This document shows, one piece after another, positions 46,496-58,529 of a stretch of DNA of 64,000 bases (the first letter of the stretch is position 1; each line of letters opens with the position of its first letter). Below the pieces are notes generated by a model. The model saw nothing but the letters and a program-made list of their open reading frames with translations, searched no databases and was not told where the DNA came from. The position numbers and the translations under genes are program-made. Source of the stretch: Nymphaea colorata (taxonomy: Eukaryota > Streptophyta > Magnoliopsida > Nymphaeales > Nymphaeaceae); the NCBI RefSeq assembly GCF_008831285.2, contig NC_045148.1:22563002-22627001 (forward strand). Reading direction: 5' to 3'.

Positions 46496-49112
46496 ATGGT
46501 GGCCACCGGTTGGTCACCTCAGCCGCTCATCTTTCTTTTGTGTTTCTCCTCCTTCACCTTGATTGTGGTTCTTGGCCAAAGGGAGGCGCCCTCAGCCCTT
46601 GTTTCTCTGAACAACATGACTGATCATTAGCATTAATGTCTTTCAAATTCCTTGTTACTAAAGACCCTTATAATGTGTTATCAAATTGGAATTCCAACAT
46701 CTCATTCTGCGATTGGAATGGAGTTTCATGCAGTCGTGGTTCACAAAGGGTAGTTGCTCTCAACCTCTCCGAGAAGGCACTTGAAGTACTCTCTCCCCAT
46801 ACATCAGCAACCTCTCCTTCTTAGAGGTTCTTGATCTTTCAAATGACAGTTTCCATGGTCATCTTCCCATTGATTTTAGCCACCTCCCTTGGTTGGAAAT
46901 ACTTTCCATAGGGTTAAACCATTTTAAAGGGTTAATTCCACAAACACTGAGCCATTGTCATCATCTCCAAGTGCTTTTTGCTGAAAAAAACGAATTCTAT
47001 CAAAGCATTCCAGAGTTGCTAGGCAGTTTGCTGGAACTCAAGTGCATAAACCTTTATGGTAACAAGCTCACAGGCACCATTCCAATCAATTTTGTCAACC
47101 TCTCAAAACTGGAGTTCCTTAATATTGGTCAAAATCATATGCACAGAAACATTCCTTTCGAGTTGGGAAGCTTGACCCACGTAACATTGTTTAGTGTGGA
47201 AATGAACAATCTCACTGGTACACTACTTGAGAGCTTGTTTAACATATCCACTCTTCAGAATTTGAGTTTCATGAACAATGAACTAACAGGGCATCTCCCA
47301 ATGGCCGCTTCGTGCCCAATCTCCAATTTCTCGCAATGAGTGACAATAATTTTGATGGCCCTTTCCCACCTTCTTTTTCCAATGCTACTAGTCCCCAATT
47401 TATCAGTGCAGGATGCAATAAATTCAGTGGTCCAATACCATTAGAATTAGGTAGCTTGACACAACTCAAGCACTTTTACCTCGGATACAATGCAACCGTG
47501 AGCTCTCCATTCTCATATCCTTCACCAACTGTCGACTGCTAGAGGAAGTTATTCTGTCACAAAGCCTTCTGAATGGCTTGCTTCCTGCCTTTGTTGGAAA
47601 CCTGACAACCACCTTGTGGAGACTTTATCTTTCCTCTAATCTAATTCAAGGTACTATCCCATTGGCCTTAGCCAACTTGACGAAGTTAAGTTCCTTATAT
47701 TTGAGTTCCAACAAAATAAAGGGGCTCATTCCACCAAATATAGGACAGATGCATATCTTACAGCTGTTGGCTCTTAATAACAATGCATTAGAAGGCCCAA
47801 TCCCACTGTCAATCTACCAGTTGGTCCGCATGTATGTTTTTTATATTGAACACAACATGCTAATTGGGTCAATTTCAAGCTCTATAAACAATCTCACTAG
47901 TTTGTAAGGCCTGGATCTAAGCTCAAACAATTTGTCATCAACACTACCGCCTAGTCTTTGTCAGTTGAAGGACTTGTGGGAGCTATACTTGCAGGACAAC
48001 TCCTTCACTGGTCACCTACCATTGGCTCTCTGAAAATTTTCCACGATGATCAACATGGATATCTGTGCAAACAAGCTTTGTGGAGAGTTTCCTACATCAT
48101 TATCAAAACTCCAAATACTAGAGTATTTGAATCTCTCCCGAAACACATTTGATGGTTACATTTCCAAACAACTTGATCACATGCTAAACCTTGACACTAT
48201 TGACGTTTCCCATAACAAGCTTTCTGGTGAGATACCAAAATCATTGGAGAAAGTTCAACACATTCAGGTCATAGACTTATCCTTCAATCAATTCAAAGGA
48301 GAGGTTCCTTGTGGTGGAAAGTTTGCAAACCTTTCTGCCGAGTCGTTCCTAGGGAACTATGCACTATGTGAAGCTCCCAATCTCCATGTCCCAGTATGTT
48401 TAGATGGAGCGAAGAAGCACAATAATGTCAACATGCTTAGAGTTGATTTTTTTTTTAGCAAGTGGGGGCTTTGCACTTGTACTCATTCTTTGGATACTCA
48501 TTGTTGTCGCAAAATATAGAAAGAGGGGGTTGGAGAAACATGATCAGGAGGAGGTTGAAAGATTTCATGGAATTACCCTCCCAGTGATCACATACAGAAT
48601 GTTATCTCAAGCGACAAACAAGGAAGTGGACGCTTTGGTTCAGTGTATGAAGGAATTTTAATAGATGGAACAATGGTGGCTGTTAAGGTCCTAAACTTAT
48701 TATTTGATGGAGCATCAAAAAGTTTTGACATTGAATGCAATGTGATGTGCCAAATTAGACACTGAAACCCAAATTAGAGTGACCTTCTTAGAGTCATCAC
48801 ATCTTGTTCCAGTGCAGATTTCAAGGCTTTAGTTCCCCAATACATGCTCTTTGGGAGCCTAGAAGTCTGTCTACATTCTTGTGGCCATCACTTGAATCTC
48901 TTCCAAAGATTGGATATCATGATTGATGTTACTTGTGCTCTAGAATATCCTCACCATGGTTGCTAGGAGACTATAGTTCATTGTGATCTAAAGCCAAGTA
49001 ATGTGCTTCTAGATGAGAACATGACAGCACATGTTGGTGGCTTTGGCATTGCAAAGATTCTGGTTGGTTACAAATCTTTAACTCTTACATGCACCCTTGG
49101 AACCACGGGATA
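46496..49112 (+). pseudogene. LRR-XII receptor-like kinase pseudogene C (3'-truncated)
   Basis: It starts MVATGWSPQPL with a signal peptide, then cap CDWNGVSC, LRRs including the part lost in B, a transmembrane region and the kinase. Breaks are many: a frameshift with stop at about 46627 ('gatcattag' for 'gatcaattc'), a one-base loss near 46788, a change at about 47310-47340, TAA for Gln near 47906, TGA near 48031, a T-run frameshift near 48450, a deletion of the 'NFSDANFFG' stretch before the P-loop, TGA at 48763-48765 (RH*N), and TAG near 48965 replacing a Trp codon. VHCDLKPSN is kept, but the DFG aspartate is Gly (GGFG). Homology ends after GTTGYI at 49112, where an unrelated module begins; the last exon is absent. 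Confidence 0.85.
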
Positions 49113-49600
49113 CATTTTTTCTGATTTGCATGTAAATCGTTTAGATTATTGGATTGGCCAGTTTACCAAACTGGCAGCATTGTCGACTCGATTCAAAAAC
49201 CGGTTTTACTGATTAAGATAGACTTGGTGCTCCTTTGCTCAAACGGTCGATGATAGTGGTCAGCCACTCCAAACTGCAGAGAAATATACAGAGGTTCCAT
49301 TATCTAAAGTGGTCAGGTTCAGACCTAAGGCTTATCTCGGAAACAAATATATGATGAGGATATTTACTTGGATTTATTTTCAATTCATGGATTTATTTTC
49401 TTGGGGATGCAATGGCTTGGCTATTGGCTATTCAAATCCAATCAAAATAAATTTCTTCTGCATTTAAAGGTTTTTATTATCTCTCCCTCTCTATATATTA
49501 TATACATATATATATACAAGTGGGACATGAGCATAATTAACTATGACCCAGTCAGAGCGCGTGGCTTTATGGAGTTAGCTCTGTCAACGGGTTGGATCTG
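49113..49600 (-). repeat. Inverted module carrying the empty site of the 20.48-kb hAT element
   Basis: Reverse complement of 20200-20480 joined to 23883-24155. The single GCCATTGC lies on the minus strand near 49406-49413. It shows the state before the transposon inserted, and its junction with pseudogene C at 49112 marks a rearrangement breakpoint. Confidence 0.85.
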
Positions 49601-50534
49601 GCCCATATTATTAAATCTGAATATTGAAAAATAAAAAGAAAAAGATATAGTTAGATTGGGTCTCCATTTGAACTCCTTAAAAACTAATAAATGGCCATCG
49701 TGGTTGTCTGATTGCGACCATTGAAAATTCATCTTTTGAATGGAGTGGATAAAAGTTACTAAGCAACTTCCACGTGCTGGTCGATCCAGTGATTTTAAAC
49801 TATTTGGTTGTTAATCAGCACAAAATATGAAAATTATATTCTTTTCAAAAATAAATAACCAACCTATAATAGCTAATAAAAAAAGTAACTCTTTTAAAAA
49901 CAGATGGACTAGATCAAATAGATTTTGCATAGATTTGAACGAACCAGCTGATTCAGGCAATTTTTTGAAAAAAAAGTGCCACACCAAAGAAAAGCTTTTT
50001 TCCAGTTTTTTCCTTTTTTTCATTTTAGACATTTTTCATACTTTTTTATTGCTAAACTTCTCATTTCCAACTTCTAATTTTTATTTGTTTTTCATGTATT
50101 TATTTTTTTAAATTTCTTGCCATTCATCTTATATTCCCTTAACTTTTAAGTTTTACTCAATTTTTTTAAAATTTACCACATTTTTCCACTTTTCTCCATG
50201 ATGACCATATTATATATGATAGAAAAACCTAGCCATTTAAAAGGTGGACAGCATATCTGTGACTATGGTTGAAACCAGTTCCAGATATCTAGGGAAAAAA
50301 GAAGTTCAATCGACAACCTTGATTTGGGATTGAATAGAATTGAAAGTGTAAAGGGAAACATGAAAGAGTCTCACTGATGTAATCATCAGCCGTGCCCCTC
50401 AATTTAGAAACATGAAGCGATGCAGTCCAAAGCAGTAAAACCCGAGCCTTCTGCCACTTGATTATGAAAAAAGAAAAGGACAAATTTTCTAGAAGAGAAT
50501 CTATACATAAATTGAAGACATTGAATTCCTGCTC
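49601..50534. other. Spacer with AT-rich MITE remnant and upstream block of pseudogene D
   Basis: 49780-49960 matches 34540-34720 and 1740-1910. 50020-50270 resembles the AT-rich MITE at 11655. 50340-50530 is the ATG-proximal receptor-kinase block ('tctagaagagaatctataca'). Short ORFs on both strands are not supported. Confidence 0.5.
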
Positions 50535-51054
50535 ATGCATGTTTTGCATAACAAATTGGACAGGCATGGCAACCCCTGTCGGCCACCTCAGCCGCTTGTC
50601 TTTCTTTTGTGTTTTTCTTCCTTCACCTTGATTTTGGTTCTTGGCCAAGGGGAGGTGCCCTCAACCCTTGTTTCTCTGAGCAACATGACTGATCAATTTG
50701 CATTGCTGTCTTTCAAATCCCTTGTCACTAAAGACCCTCATAATATGTTATCAAAGTGGAATTCCAATATCTCTTTCAATGAGTGGTATAGAGTTTCATG
50801 CAGTCCTGGTTCACAAAGGGTCGATGGACTGAACCTCAATGACACAGCACTTGAAGGTACTCTCTCCATACATCAGCAATCTCTCCTTCTTATAGGCTCT
50901 TGATCTCTCAAAAGATAACTTCCATGGTCATCTTCCCACTGATTTTAGCCACCTCCCTTGGTTGGAAAAACTTTCCATATGGAGAAACCATTTTAAAGGG
51001 TTAATTCCACAAACATTGAGCCATTTTCATCATCTCCAAATGCCTTTGCAGCAG

Positions 51055-51780
51055 AAAACAAATTCTATGGAAGCATTCTGGATTTCTTAGGCAGTCCGCT
51101 GGATCTCAATTTCCTAAATCTTTATGATAACAAGCTCACACGCACCATTCCGGTCACTTGTGCCAACCCCTCCAAGCTAGAGCACCTTAATATTGGTCAA
51201 AATCAATTGCACGGGAACATTCCTTCCGAGTTGAGAAGTTTAACCCACTTAACATTCTTTAGTGTGAAAATGAACAATCTCACTGGTACACTGCCTGAAA
51301 GCTTGTTTAACCTATCCACTCTTCAGACTATGAGTTTCATGACCAATCAACTAACAGGGCATTTCCCTAAAGATGTTGGCTGCTTCTTGCCCAATCTCCA
51401 AGGGCTTTTTGCATAAAAAAACAAACTCTATGGAAGCATTCCAGAGTCCTTAGGCAGTCTGAAGGAACTCAAGTTCCTAAATCTTTATGGTAACAAGCTC
51501 ATGGGCACCATTCCAATTACTTTTCCCAACCTCCCAAAGTTGGAGCGCCTTAATATTGGTCAAAATCATATGCACGGGAACATTCCTTCCAAGTTGGGAA
51601 TCTAACACTCACTTAACATTCTTTAGTGTGGAAATGAACAATCTCACTGGTACACTGCCTAACAACTTGTTTAACCAATCCGCTCTTCAGGTTTTGAGTT
51701 TCATGACCAATCAACGAACAGGGCATCTCCCTAAACATGTTGGCTGCTTCCTGCCCAATCTCTAATTTCTGGCAATGAGT
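51055..51780 (+). repeat. 363-bp tandem duplication of an LRR block in pseudogene D
   Basis: 'aaaacaaa(t/c)tctatggaag' marks unit starts at 51055 and 51418, and the end 'ggctgcttc(t/c)tgcccaatctc' recurs at the same offset. 363 bp is 121 codons, about five 24-residue LRRs, so the duplication kept the frame when it arose. The units have since diverged by scattered changes. Confidence 0.9.
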
Positions 51781-53579
51781 GACAACAATTTTGATGGCCC
51801 TTTCCCACCTTCCTTTTCCAATGCTACTAGTCTCCAAACTATCAGTGCAGGACACAATAAATTCAGTGGTTTGATACCATTAGAATTAGGTAGTCTAGCA
51901 CAACTTAAGGGCCTGTACCTCTACAGAAATAAGTTGACCAATGTCCCTGGCAACCGTGAGCTCTCCATTATCACATCCTTCACCAACTGTCAACTGCTAG
52001 AGGAAGTTGATCTATCACACAACCTTTTGAACGACATTCTTTCTGCCTTTGTTGGAAACCTGACAACCACCTTGTCGAAACTTGACCTTTCCTCTAATCA
52101 GATTGAAGGTATCCCATTATCCCTAGCCAACTTGACCAAGTTAATTGCCTTAGGTTTGAGTTCCAACAAAATAAAAGGTGTCATTCCACTAAATGTGGGG
52201 CAGATGCACAGCTTACAGGTGTTGTTTCTTGACAACAATGTATTAGAAGGCCCAATCCCACTATCAATCTACCAGTTGGTCCGCATGTATGATTTTGATA
52301 TTGAACTCAACATGCTAATTAGGTCAATGTCAAGCTCTATAAGAAATCTCACTAGTTTGCAAAAGCTGGATCTATGCCCAAACAATTAGTCATCAAGACT
52401 ACCCCCTGGTCTTTGCGAGTTGGACTTGTGGGAGCTATACTTGCAGGACAACTCCTCAGTTGGTCACCTGCCTTTGGGTCTCGGGAATTTTTCCACGATG
52501 ATCAACATGGATATCTTTGCAAACAAGCTGAGTGGAGAGTTGCCTGCATCATTATCAAAGCTACAAATGCTAGAGTATTTGAACCTCTCTCACAACACAT
52601 TTGATGGTCACATTCCTCAACAACACATTTGCCGCTTGCACACTAGGAGGCTTAGCACTTTTTGGTAATTTTTTGCATGCTCATTGGTATGTCATGCCAT
52701 AGAAAGAGGAGGTTGTTGAAACTTCATGATGAGATTGAAAGATTATGAGGGACTACACTTCCAATGATTTCTCACAGAGATTTACTGCATATGAGGAGCA
52801 ACTTCAGTAATGCAAATTTTCTTGGGAATGGATCCATTGGTTCAGAGCAGATGGAACGACATTGGCTGTTAAGGTCCATAATTTGTTATTTGAAGGAGCA
52901 TCTGAAAGTTTTGATATTGAGTGCATTGTCATGCACCAAATCAGGCATTGAAACCTCGTTAAAGTCATTACGACTTGCTCTAGTAGAGATTTCAAGGCTT
53001 TAGTTCTCCAATACATGCCCCTTGGGAGCCTAGAAGCTTGTCTACATTCGGGTGGCCATCACTTGAATCACTTTCAGAGATTGGATATCATGATTGATGT
53101 GGCTTGTGCACTAGATTATCTTCACATTGGTTACTCAGAGACTATAGTTCATTGTAATCTAAAGCCCAGTAATGTGTTTTTAGATGAGAACATGACAGGA
53201 TATGTCAGCTATTTTGGCATTGCAAAGATTCTAGTTGATCTGAATTCTTTTACTCTTCCAGCCACTCTTAGAACCCCAAATACATGGCACCAGGTACGTA
53301 GTATCTCTTATTTTTTTGTCTTTTTATAAATTTTGTATCTCTCGAAGTGTGAGTATAATTGCCTGAACTGTTTCTTGACTCAATCTAGCCTGGCTTTGGG
53401 TTCTTATACGTGTGTGTGCATGTGTGAGCACACTCTCTTTCTCTTCAATATTGCCGTCACAGAGAAAGTGGGTGGGTTTGCCAGTCCTAGAGGGCTCGCA
53501 TGGGAGGGGCCGGAGAGGTGATGAGGTGAGATAATGAGAGACAAAGAGAGAGTGGGTGGGTTTGCCAGTCCTAGTGGGC

Positions 53580-53610
<31 letters not shown>

Positions 53611-53645
53611 TTCTCTCTCTCTCTATATATATATATATTCATTCA
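53580..53645. repeat. TGTC/TC/TA compound microsatellite
   Basis: (TGTC)n then (TC)n and (TA)n, within the host part of the intron of pseudogene D, just before the retroelement sequence. Confidence 0.9.
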
Positions 53646-54289
53646 TTTATTTATTTATATTGACATCAGCTTACTAAGCTTTTTTTAATTTTGTCCAAAT
53701 TGCTTGTCAAAAATTCTTTCATATCCAAGATTGGGACACGTGATATTACCTTTCACCATCAGATCAATTTTGTCCATGCTATCATTTTATTGAGGCAATT
53801 TCTATGATTTTCGCCTCAATCTTAGTTTGTGATCAACACGTGCTTGACTTAGGTCATGCATTTCTTTTTTCCCTCATTTTTATTTAGGCAAATAATTTTT
53901 TAGCTTCAATATCTATGGCGTGTCTTTCTTCTCATTTTACTACTTATATGATCATATCGGGTCATCATTTCTACCAAGATTTTTGCTTTATTTTCAATCA
54001 TTGGACACCTATTTTTAATTTATTCATGCACCCCTATGGAGTCTATATCTTCGGAATCAAACCTGGTATATTTCATACTCTGTTGAGATTTAATCCTTTC
54101 AAAATTAAGATGTTCTATTGTCCTATATTATCTCACTATAAGAATCACCATCTACCGATCATATTCTCATTTTCTTTCCTATAAGGTTTGTCTCAATTTC
54201 TTGTCATTAAAGACAAAAAAAATTCTTTCATACCAAAGCTTATACTACCTTGCTCCCTCATTTTCCTGTAAGCGAAAAATATATCGATT

Positions 54290-54516
54290 TCCTTTATATC
54301 ACTCGGCCCGTTTGATAATAAAAAATTATTTTTAATTATAAAATAATTTTTCATAATATAAAATATATTTTTAATTATAAAACACACATTATTAAGTTTA
54401 AAAATAATAATAATAAATTATACCCTATTAAAGGGGTGGGCCTGGCCCGATAGCCCGTTTTTCTGGCCCGGGCCCGACGGGGCCGGGTACCGGGTACCCA
54501 TCAATGCCCACCCCTA
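54290..54516. mobile_element. GC-rich-ended MITE within the retroelement
   Basis: Right end '...catcaatgcccacccctacc', with GGGCCCGACGGGG-type words like those in the 5718 element, and an AT-rich centre. The left end is not clear. Confidence 0.45.
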
Positions 54517-54839
54517 CCACTCATGGCAATTGCTAATACTGGGGCATTTTTCTTATGAATATTTCGAGGCATTTCTAAATTGCTTTTGTAACAAATATTT
54601 TTCTTCACAATCATCATTGTTCATAGGAAAAGGGACCATATCCTAATCAAATCAACTCAGCTACTAAGCTAAAGATTTGATCAAGGGCAATCCAGCCATT
54701 AGGTTTGGAGTATTCTAAAGTTACCTCAACCTGGTCCCCAGAAAGAGAATCTCATGAAGCAAGCACAACTCGGCCGTTTGGCTGAGGACTTTTGAAAGTA
54801 AGCTCAACCCAAACACTAGTTTGGGGAATTTTAACAAGT

Positions 54840-55217
54840 TCAAAATCCAGTTTTTGGTGAAAACCAAAATTTCATCAAAAGGTAGTCAAGGTGGTAGGAA
54901 GTTTTCTTGTGACAACCAATGAAGGAGCAATAGGATTTCATTCCTTGCTTCAACGGAAGTATTCGAGGTGATGAAGGTTCTTTCCTCGCATTGCCACTTG
55001 TTATGGAGCAACCCATTCAGGGAAGGGGTCAAAATCCAGTCTTTGCTGAAAACAAAAATTCCATGAAAAGGTAGTCAAGGTGATAGGAAGTTTTCTTGCC
55101 ACAACCAATGAAGGAGCAATAGGGTTTCATTCCTTGCTTCAACGGAAGTATTCGAGGTGATGAAAGTTCTTTTCTCGCATTGCCACTTGTTATGGAGCAA
55201 CCCATTAAGGGAAGGTG
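54840..55217. repeat. 189-bp direct tandem repeat, two units
   Basis: 'tcaaaatccagt' starts units at 54840 and 55029. Both contain 'tcgaggtgatgaa.gttcttt' and 'cacttgttatggagcaaccc'. It lies in the 3' internal region of the retroelement. Confidence 0.85.
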
Positions 55218-55219
55218 TA

Positions 55220-55545
55220 AAACCTGAAATTATGGACAAAAGAGCAACCCACGCAAGCAAGGAGTTAAACCTGCAATGCAAGGCAAAGCAACCTACAAAG
55301 GCAAGAGGATAAACCTGTAATGCAAGCCAAAGCAACCCACGCAGGTGAGGGGTTAAACCTGCAATGCAAGTTAAAGCAACCCACATGGGTAAGGGGTTAA
55401 ACTTGCGATGCAAGTCAAGGCAACTCATTCAGGGGGGTTAAACCTGAATTCGATATCGGCAAACCCACGCAGGCAAAGGGTTAAACTTGCAACGTAAGCT
55501 CAAACAACCTATTCAGGTAAGGGGTTAAAACCGGAAATGCAGTTT
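55220..55545. repeat. Array of about 44-bp units ('ttaaacctgcaatgcaagcc')
   Basis: Six or more variable units built on 'caacccacgcaggtgaggggttaaacctg'-type words. Such 3' untranslated arrays are usual in Tat/Ogre elements. The minus-strand ORF across it (55075-55428) only reflects the repeat. Confidence 0.8.
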
Positions 55546-55636
55546 CAACACTTTTAATATTTTTAACCAAAGTTTTCACCACTCAAAATTTGGGGTGCTT
55601 ATCTTTGCCACTAAGCACGACAAATGCCAGCTTAGT

Positions 55637-55650
55637 AGCAAAGAGGGGCA
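55637..55650 (+). other. Polypurine tract of the LTR element
   Basis: AGCAAAGAGGGGCA lies two bases before the LTR start at 55653, where plus-strand DNA synthesis is primed in LTR elements. Confidence 0.6.
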
Positions 55651-56033
55651 TCTGTTATCACCCCAAATTTTTCAAAAAGGACTACTATTTTATTATTTGA
55701 ATTTAAATTTTAAACCAAAAAAAAAGAAAATTGCCACTATTCGATCGAAAATGAACAAACCAAAAGAAAATTCAAATTCAAAACCCAACCTTAGATGCGA
55801 GTTTCAAATCCAAAATTCAATTATCAAATCCAAATTAGATTCAAAACCCAAGTTTAGATGCAAATTGGGAATTCCGAAATTCTTTCCTCTTGAATTCAAA
55901 TTTTGAATTTTGGCTCCAGAACTCTTTCCTCTTGAATTCAAATCTTGAATTTGAATTTTGAATTTTGGCTCCAATACTTTTCCCTCTTGAATTCAGTCCT
56001 TGAATTCCAATTTTGAACTTGGCATCAAAATCT

Positions 56034-56042
56034 CTATAAATA
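56034..56042 (+). promoter_or_regulatory. TATA box of LTR copy 3
   Basis: CTATAAATA followed by 'cccccacaatcctccctcttgg', the same order as in LTR copy 2. Confidence 0.6.
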
Positions 56043-56834
56043 CCCCCACAATCCTCCCTCTTGGGTATGAGCCAACTATAGAGGAACCTCTCATGCTTCC
56101 TCACTTGAAACTTTTTCCTTAGCTCTCTCTTTCCATTTCCTTCTTTTTTTCTGACATTTGGATCAAACATTCTTCAAGTTGAAACTCTTCAGGGGAGCAC
56201 AAAGAGATCTCTTGGTGGTTCATCATTTTGGAGCTTCATCTTAGGGGACTCCAAGATCATTAAGAGAATGAGTGCTTGGGATTGGGATTTCTTCATTCTT
56301 GTGTTGATTTTGAGGTTGGGACTTGTTCAACCCGAGAAAGCCCGTCATGAATTTATACATGTTAAAGTGTATCTTCATGACATTTTTACACTTAGTTTAT
56401 TTCTTAATCACCCGATTAGGAACCTCAATGAGTGCTTCGTCATTCCCCCTTTCATGTATTTTTTGATTTTCTTCCATACCCAATGGTGCAGGAAATCAAT
56501 TTTCTTGTAATAGTTGTGTTTTTATTTATACAAAAATATTTAAAATCATGTTTTTCAAAAGATTTTCGAAACCAAATACTCTCTCTAATGTGGCCTGAGA
56601 GATTTAACTTAGGTTCTTGCATGAGCCCAAGTTCCCCTCCGGCCTACATAAAAAATTGAAGTCGGCTATTTTCAAATCATTTCTTGATTTTCATATTCAT
56701 GAAGGAATATGTGTATATACATGTTATATACGTATACGTGCACATGGATATCTATCTTGGTGATTCTCTCTTTATGATTTAACATACTTTTACGAACTCT
56801 CGTATACGTATATATGAATATATATATACATGTA

Positions 56835-58232
56835 TTCCATTTTAAAATCTCCCTCTTTCTAAAATCATCTTCTCTTCTCTTTTTGATTTAAACCTTATTT
56901 TCACAAGCTTTTATATACGTAACTAGAAGTATATATATACATATATATATGTATATATAAATATGTATATGAGTAAGTATCTCTCTCCCTTTTAAATCTT
57001 TGATTTTATGATTTTCAAGATCTATTTCTCTCTCTATTTTTCTATATTTCCCTCTATGAAAGTCTTTCATTTTTTCCTCCTGTCATTTAAGATTTTAATT
57101 TTTTGTTTGCCGACTTCACTTAGACCAAAACTCAAAGTAATGACCCAATATTGGAATCATGCTTGAGGGTCTACAACCCCATTCTATTTTCAAAAATTTT
57201 CTCTTTCATAAAAAATATTTAGTACAATAATATTAGATGTATGTTGTGGTAGGAATGTTTCTAGATGAATGTTGTAGTAAGAATAAATGATTTCCCCTTC
57301 CAATCATTTAGGATCAATGCATTCATGCATTCACATTCATTCATTATCACTTATGTTCACAAACACCACTCCAAAGAACTTAAGTAAGATGAGATGGAGC
57401 TCTAACTAGGTAGTAACTGAATTAGAGCAAAATCTCAAACCTACTTAAAGTCTTAAGAGAACACTAAAATGACTTCAAAAAATGATTTCCCAAGCTTTCC
57501 AAATGATATTTACTTAGATTTCTCCAAAACATTTCACATTTTAAAATCTCCCTCTTTCTAAAATCATCTTCTCTTCTCTTTTTGATTTAAACCTTATTTT
57601 CACAAGCTTTTATATACGTAACTATAAGTATATATATACATATATATATGTATATATAAATATGTATATGAGTAAGTATCTCTCTCCCTTTTAAATCTTT
57701 GATTTTATGATTTTCAAGATCTATTTCTCTCTCTATTTTTCTATATTTCCCTCTATGAAAGTCTTTCATTTTTTCCTCCTGTCATTTAAGATTTTAATTT
57801 TTCGTTTGCCGACTTCACTTAGACCAAAACTCAAAGTAATGACCCAATATTGGAATCATGCTTGAGGGTCTACAACCCCATTCTATTTTCAAAAAATTTC
57901 TCTTTCATAAAAAATATTTAGTACAATAATATTAGATGTATGTTGTGGTAGGAATGTTTCTAGATGAATGTTGTAGTAAGAATAAATGATTTCCCCTTCC
58001 AATCATTTAGGATCAATGCATTCATGCATTCACATTCATTCATTATCACTTATGTTCACAAACACCACTCCAAAGAACTTAAGTAAGATGAGATGGAGCT
58101 CTAACTAGGTAGTAACTGAATTAGAGCAAAATCTCAAACCTACTTAAAGTCTTAAGAGAACACTAAAATGACTTCAAAAAATGATTTCCCAAGCTTTCCA
58201 AATGATATTTACTTAGTTTTCTCCAAAACATT
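56835..58232. repeat. 699-bp tandem duplication inside LTR copy 3, almost unchanged
   Basis: The 'tttaaaatctccctctttct' word occurs at 56841 and 57540, and the two units run parallel for about 699 bp. By eye only a handful of differences are seen (for example actagaagt/actataagt, ttttttgtt/tttttcgtt, tagattt/tagtttt). Each contains the 'gtaatgacccaatattggaa' LTR block that occurs once in copy 2. Confidence 0.9.
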
Positions 58233-58510
58233 TCACATTCTCAAGCAACTCTTCAAGAATCATTTCAAAAGTTTGAAACATCAAACTTCCAATATTTTTC
58301 TACACCGCATATAGAATCAAAAAGATGTTTAAGATAAAATGAAATACATCAATGATAAACATAGCCCTTGGGTTGATTACCCCCAGTAAAGGCACCGGGA
58401 ACGATCGATCTGCGTACCGACCGACGAGTCCCTTTCTTTCCTATTCCAAAACAAAACCTCATTTTTTTGGAGCATTCTGAAAACCAAAGGAATTTTGGGG
58501 TGCAAACAGA

Positions 58511-58529
58511 TGGCAACCGTGATGGGACC
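58511..58529 (+). other. Primer-binding site of the Tat/Ogre-like element
   Basis: TGGCAACCGTGATGGGACC starts two bases after the LTR terminus. Tat/Ogre elements use tRNA-Arg sites of the form TGGCGACTCCNCTGGGGAC, and this is a mutated match. Confidence 0.5.

Larger units (their letters stand above)
55653..58508 (+). mobile_element. Complete LTR of the Tat/Ogre-like element (LTR copy 3)
   Basis: It begins TGTTATCACCCCAAATTT and ends AATTTTGGGGTGCAAACA; these ends are near-perfect inverted repeats with TG...CA termini. Length is 2856 bp, including a 699-bp internal tandem duplication. TATA box at 56034-56042. It is the reference for the LTR fragments at 245, 3346, 29218 and probably 62040. 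Confidence 0.85.

Noticed and set aside
55075-55428. 117-residue minus-strand ORF with repeating sequence
   Set aside because: It is the translation of the 44-bp tandem array in the retroelement's 3' region.
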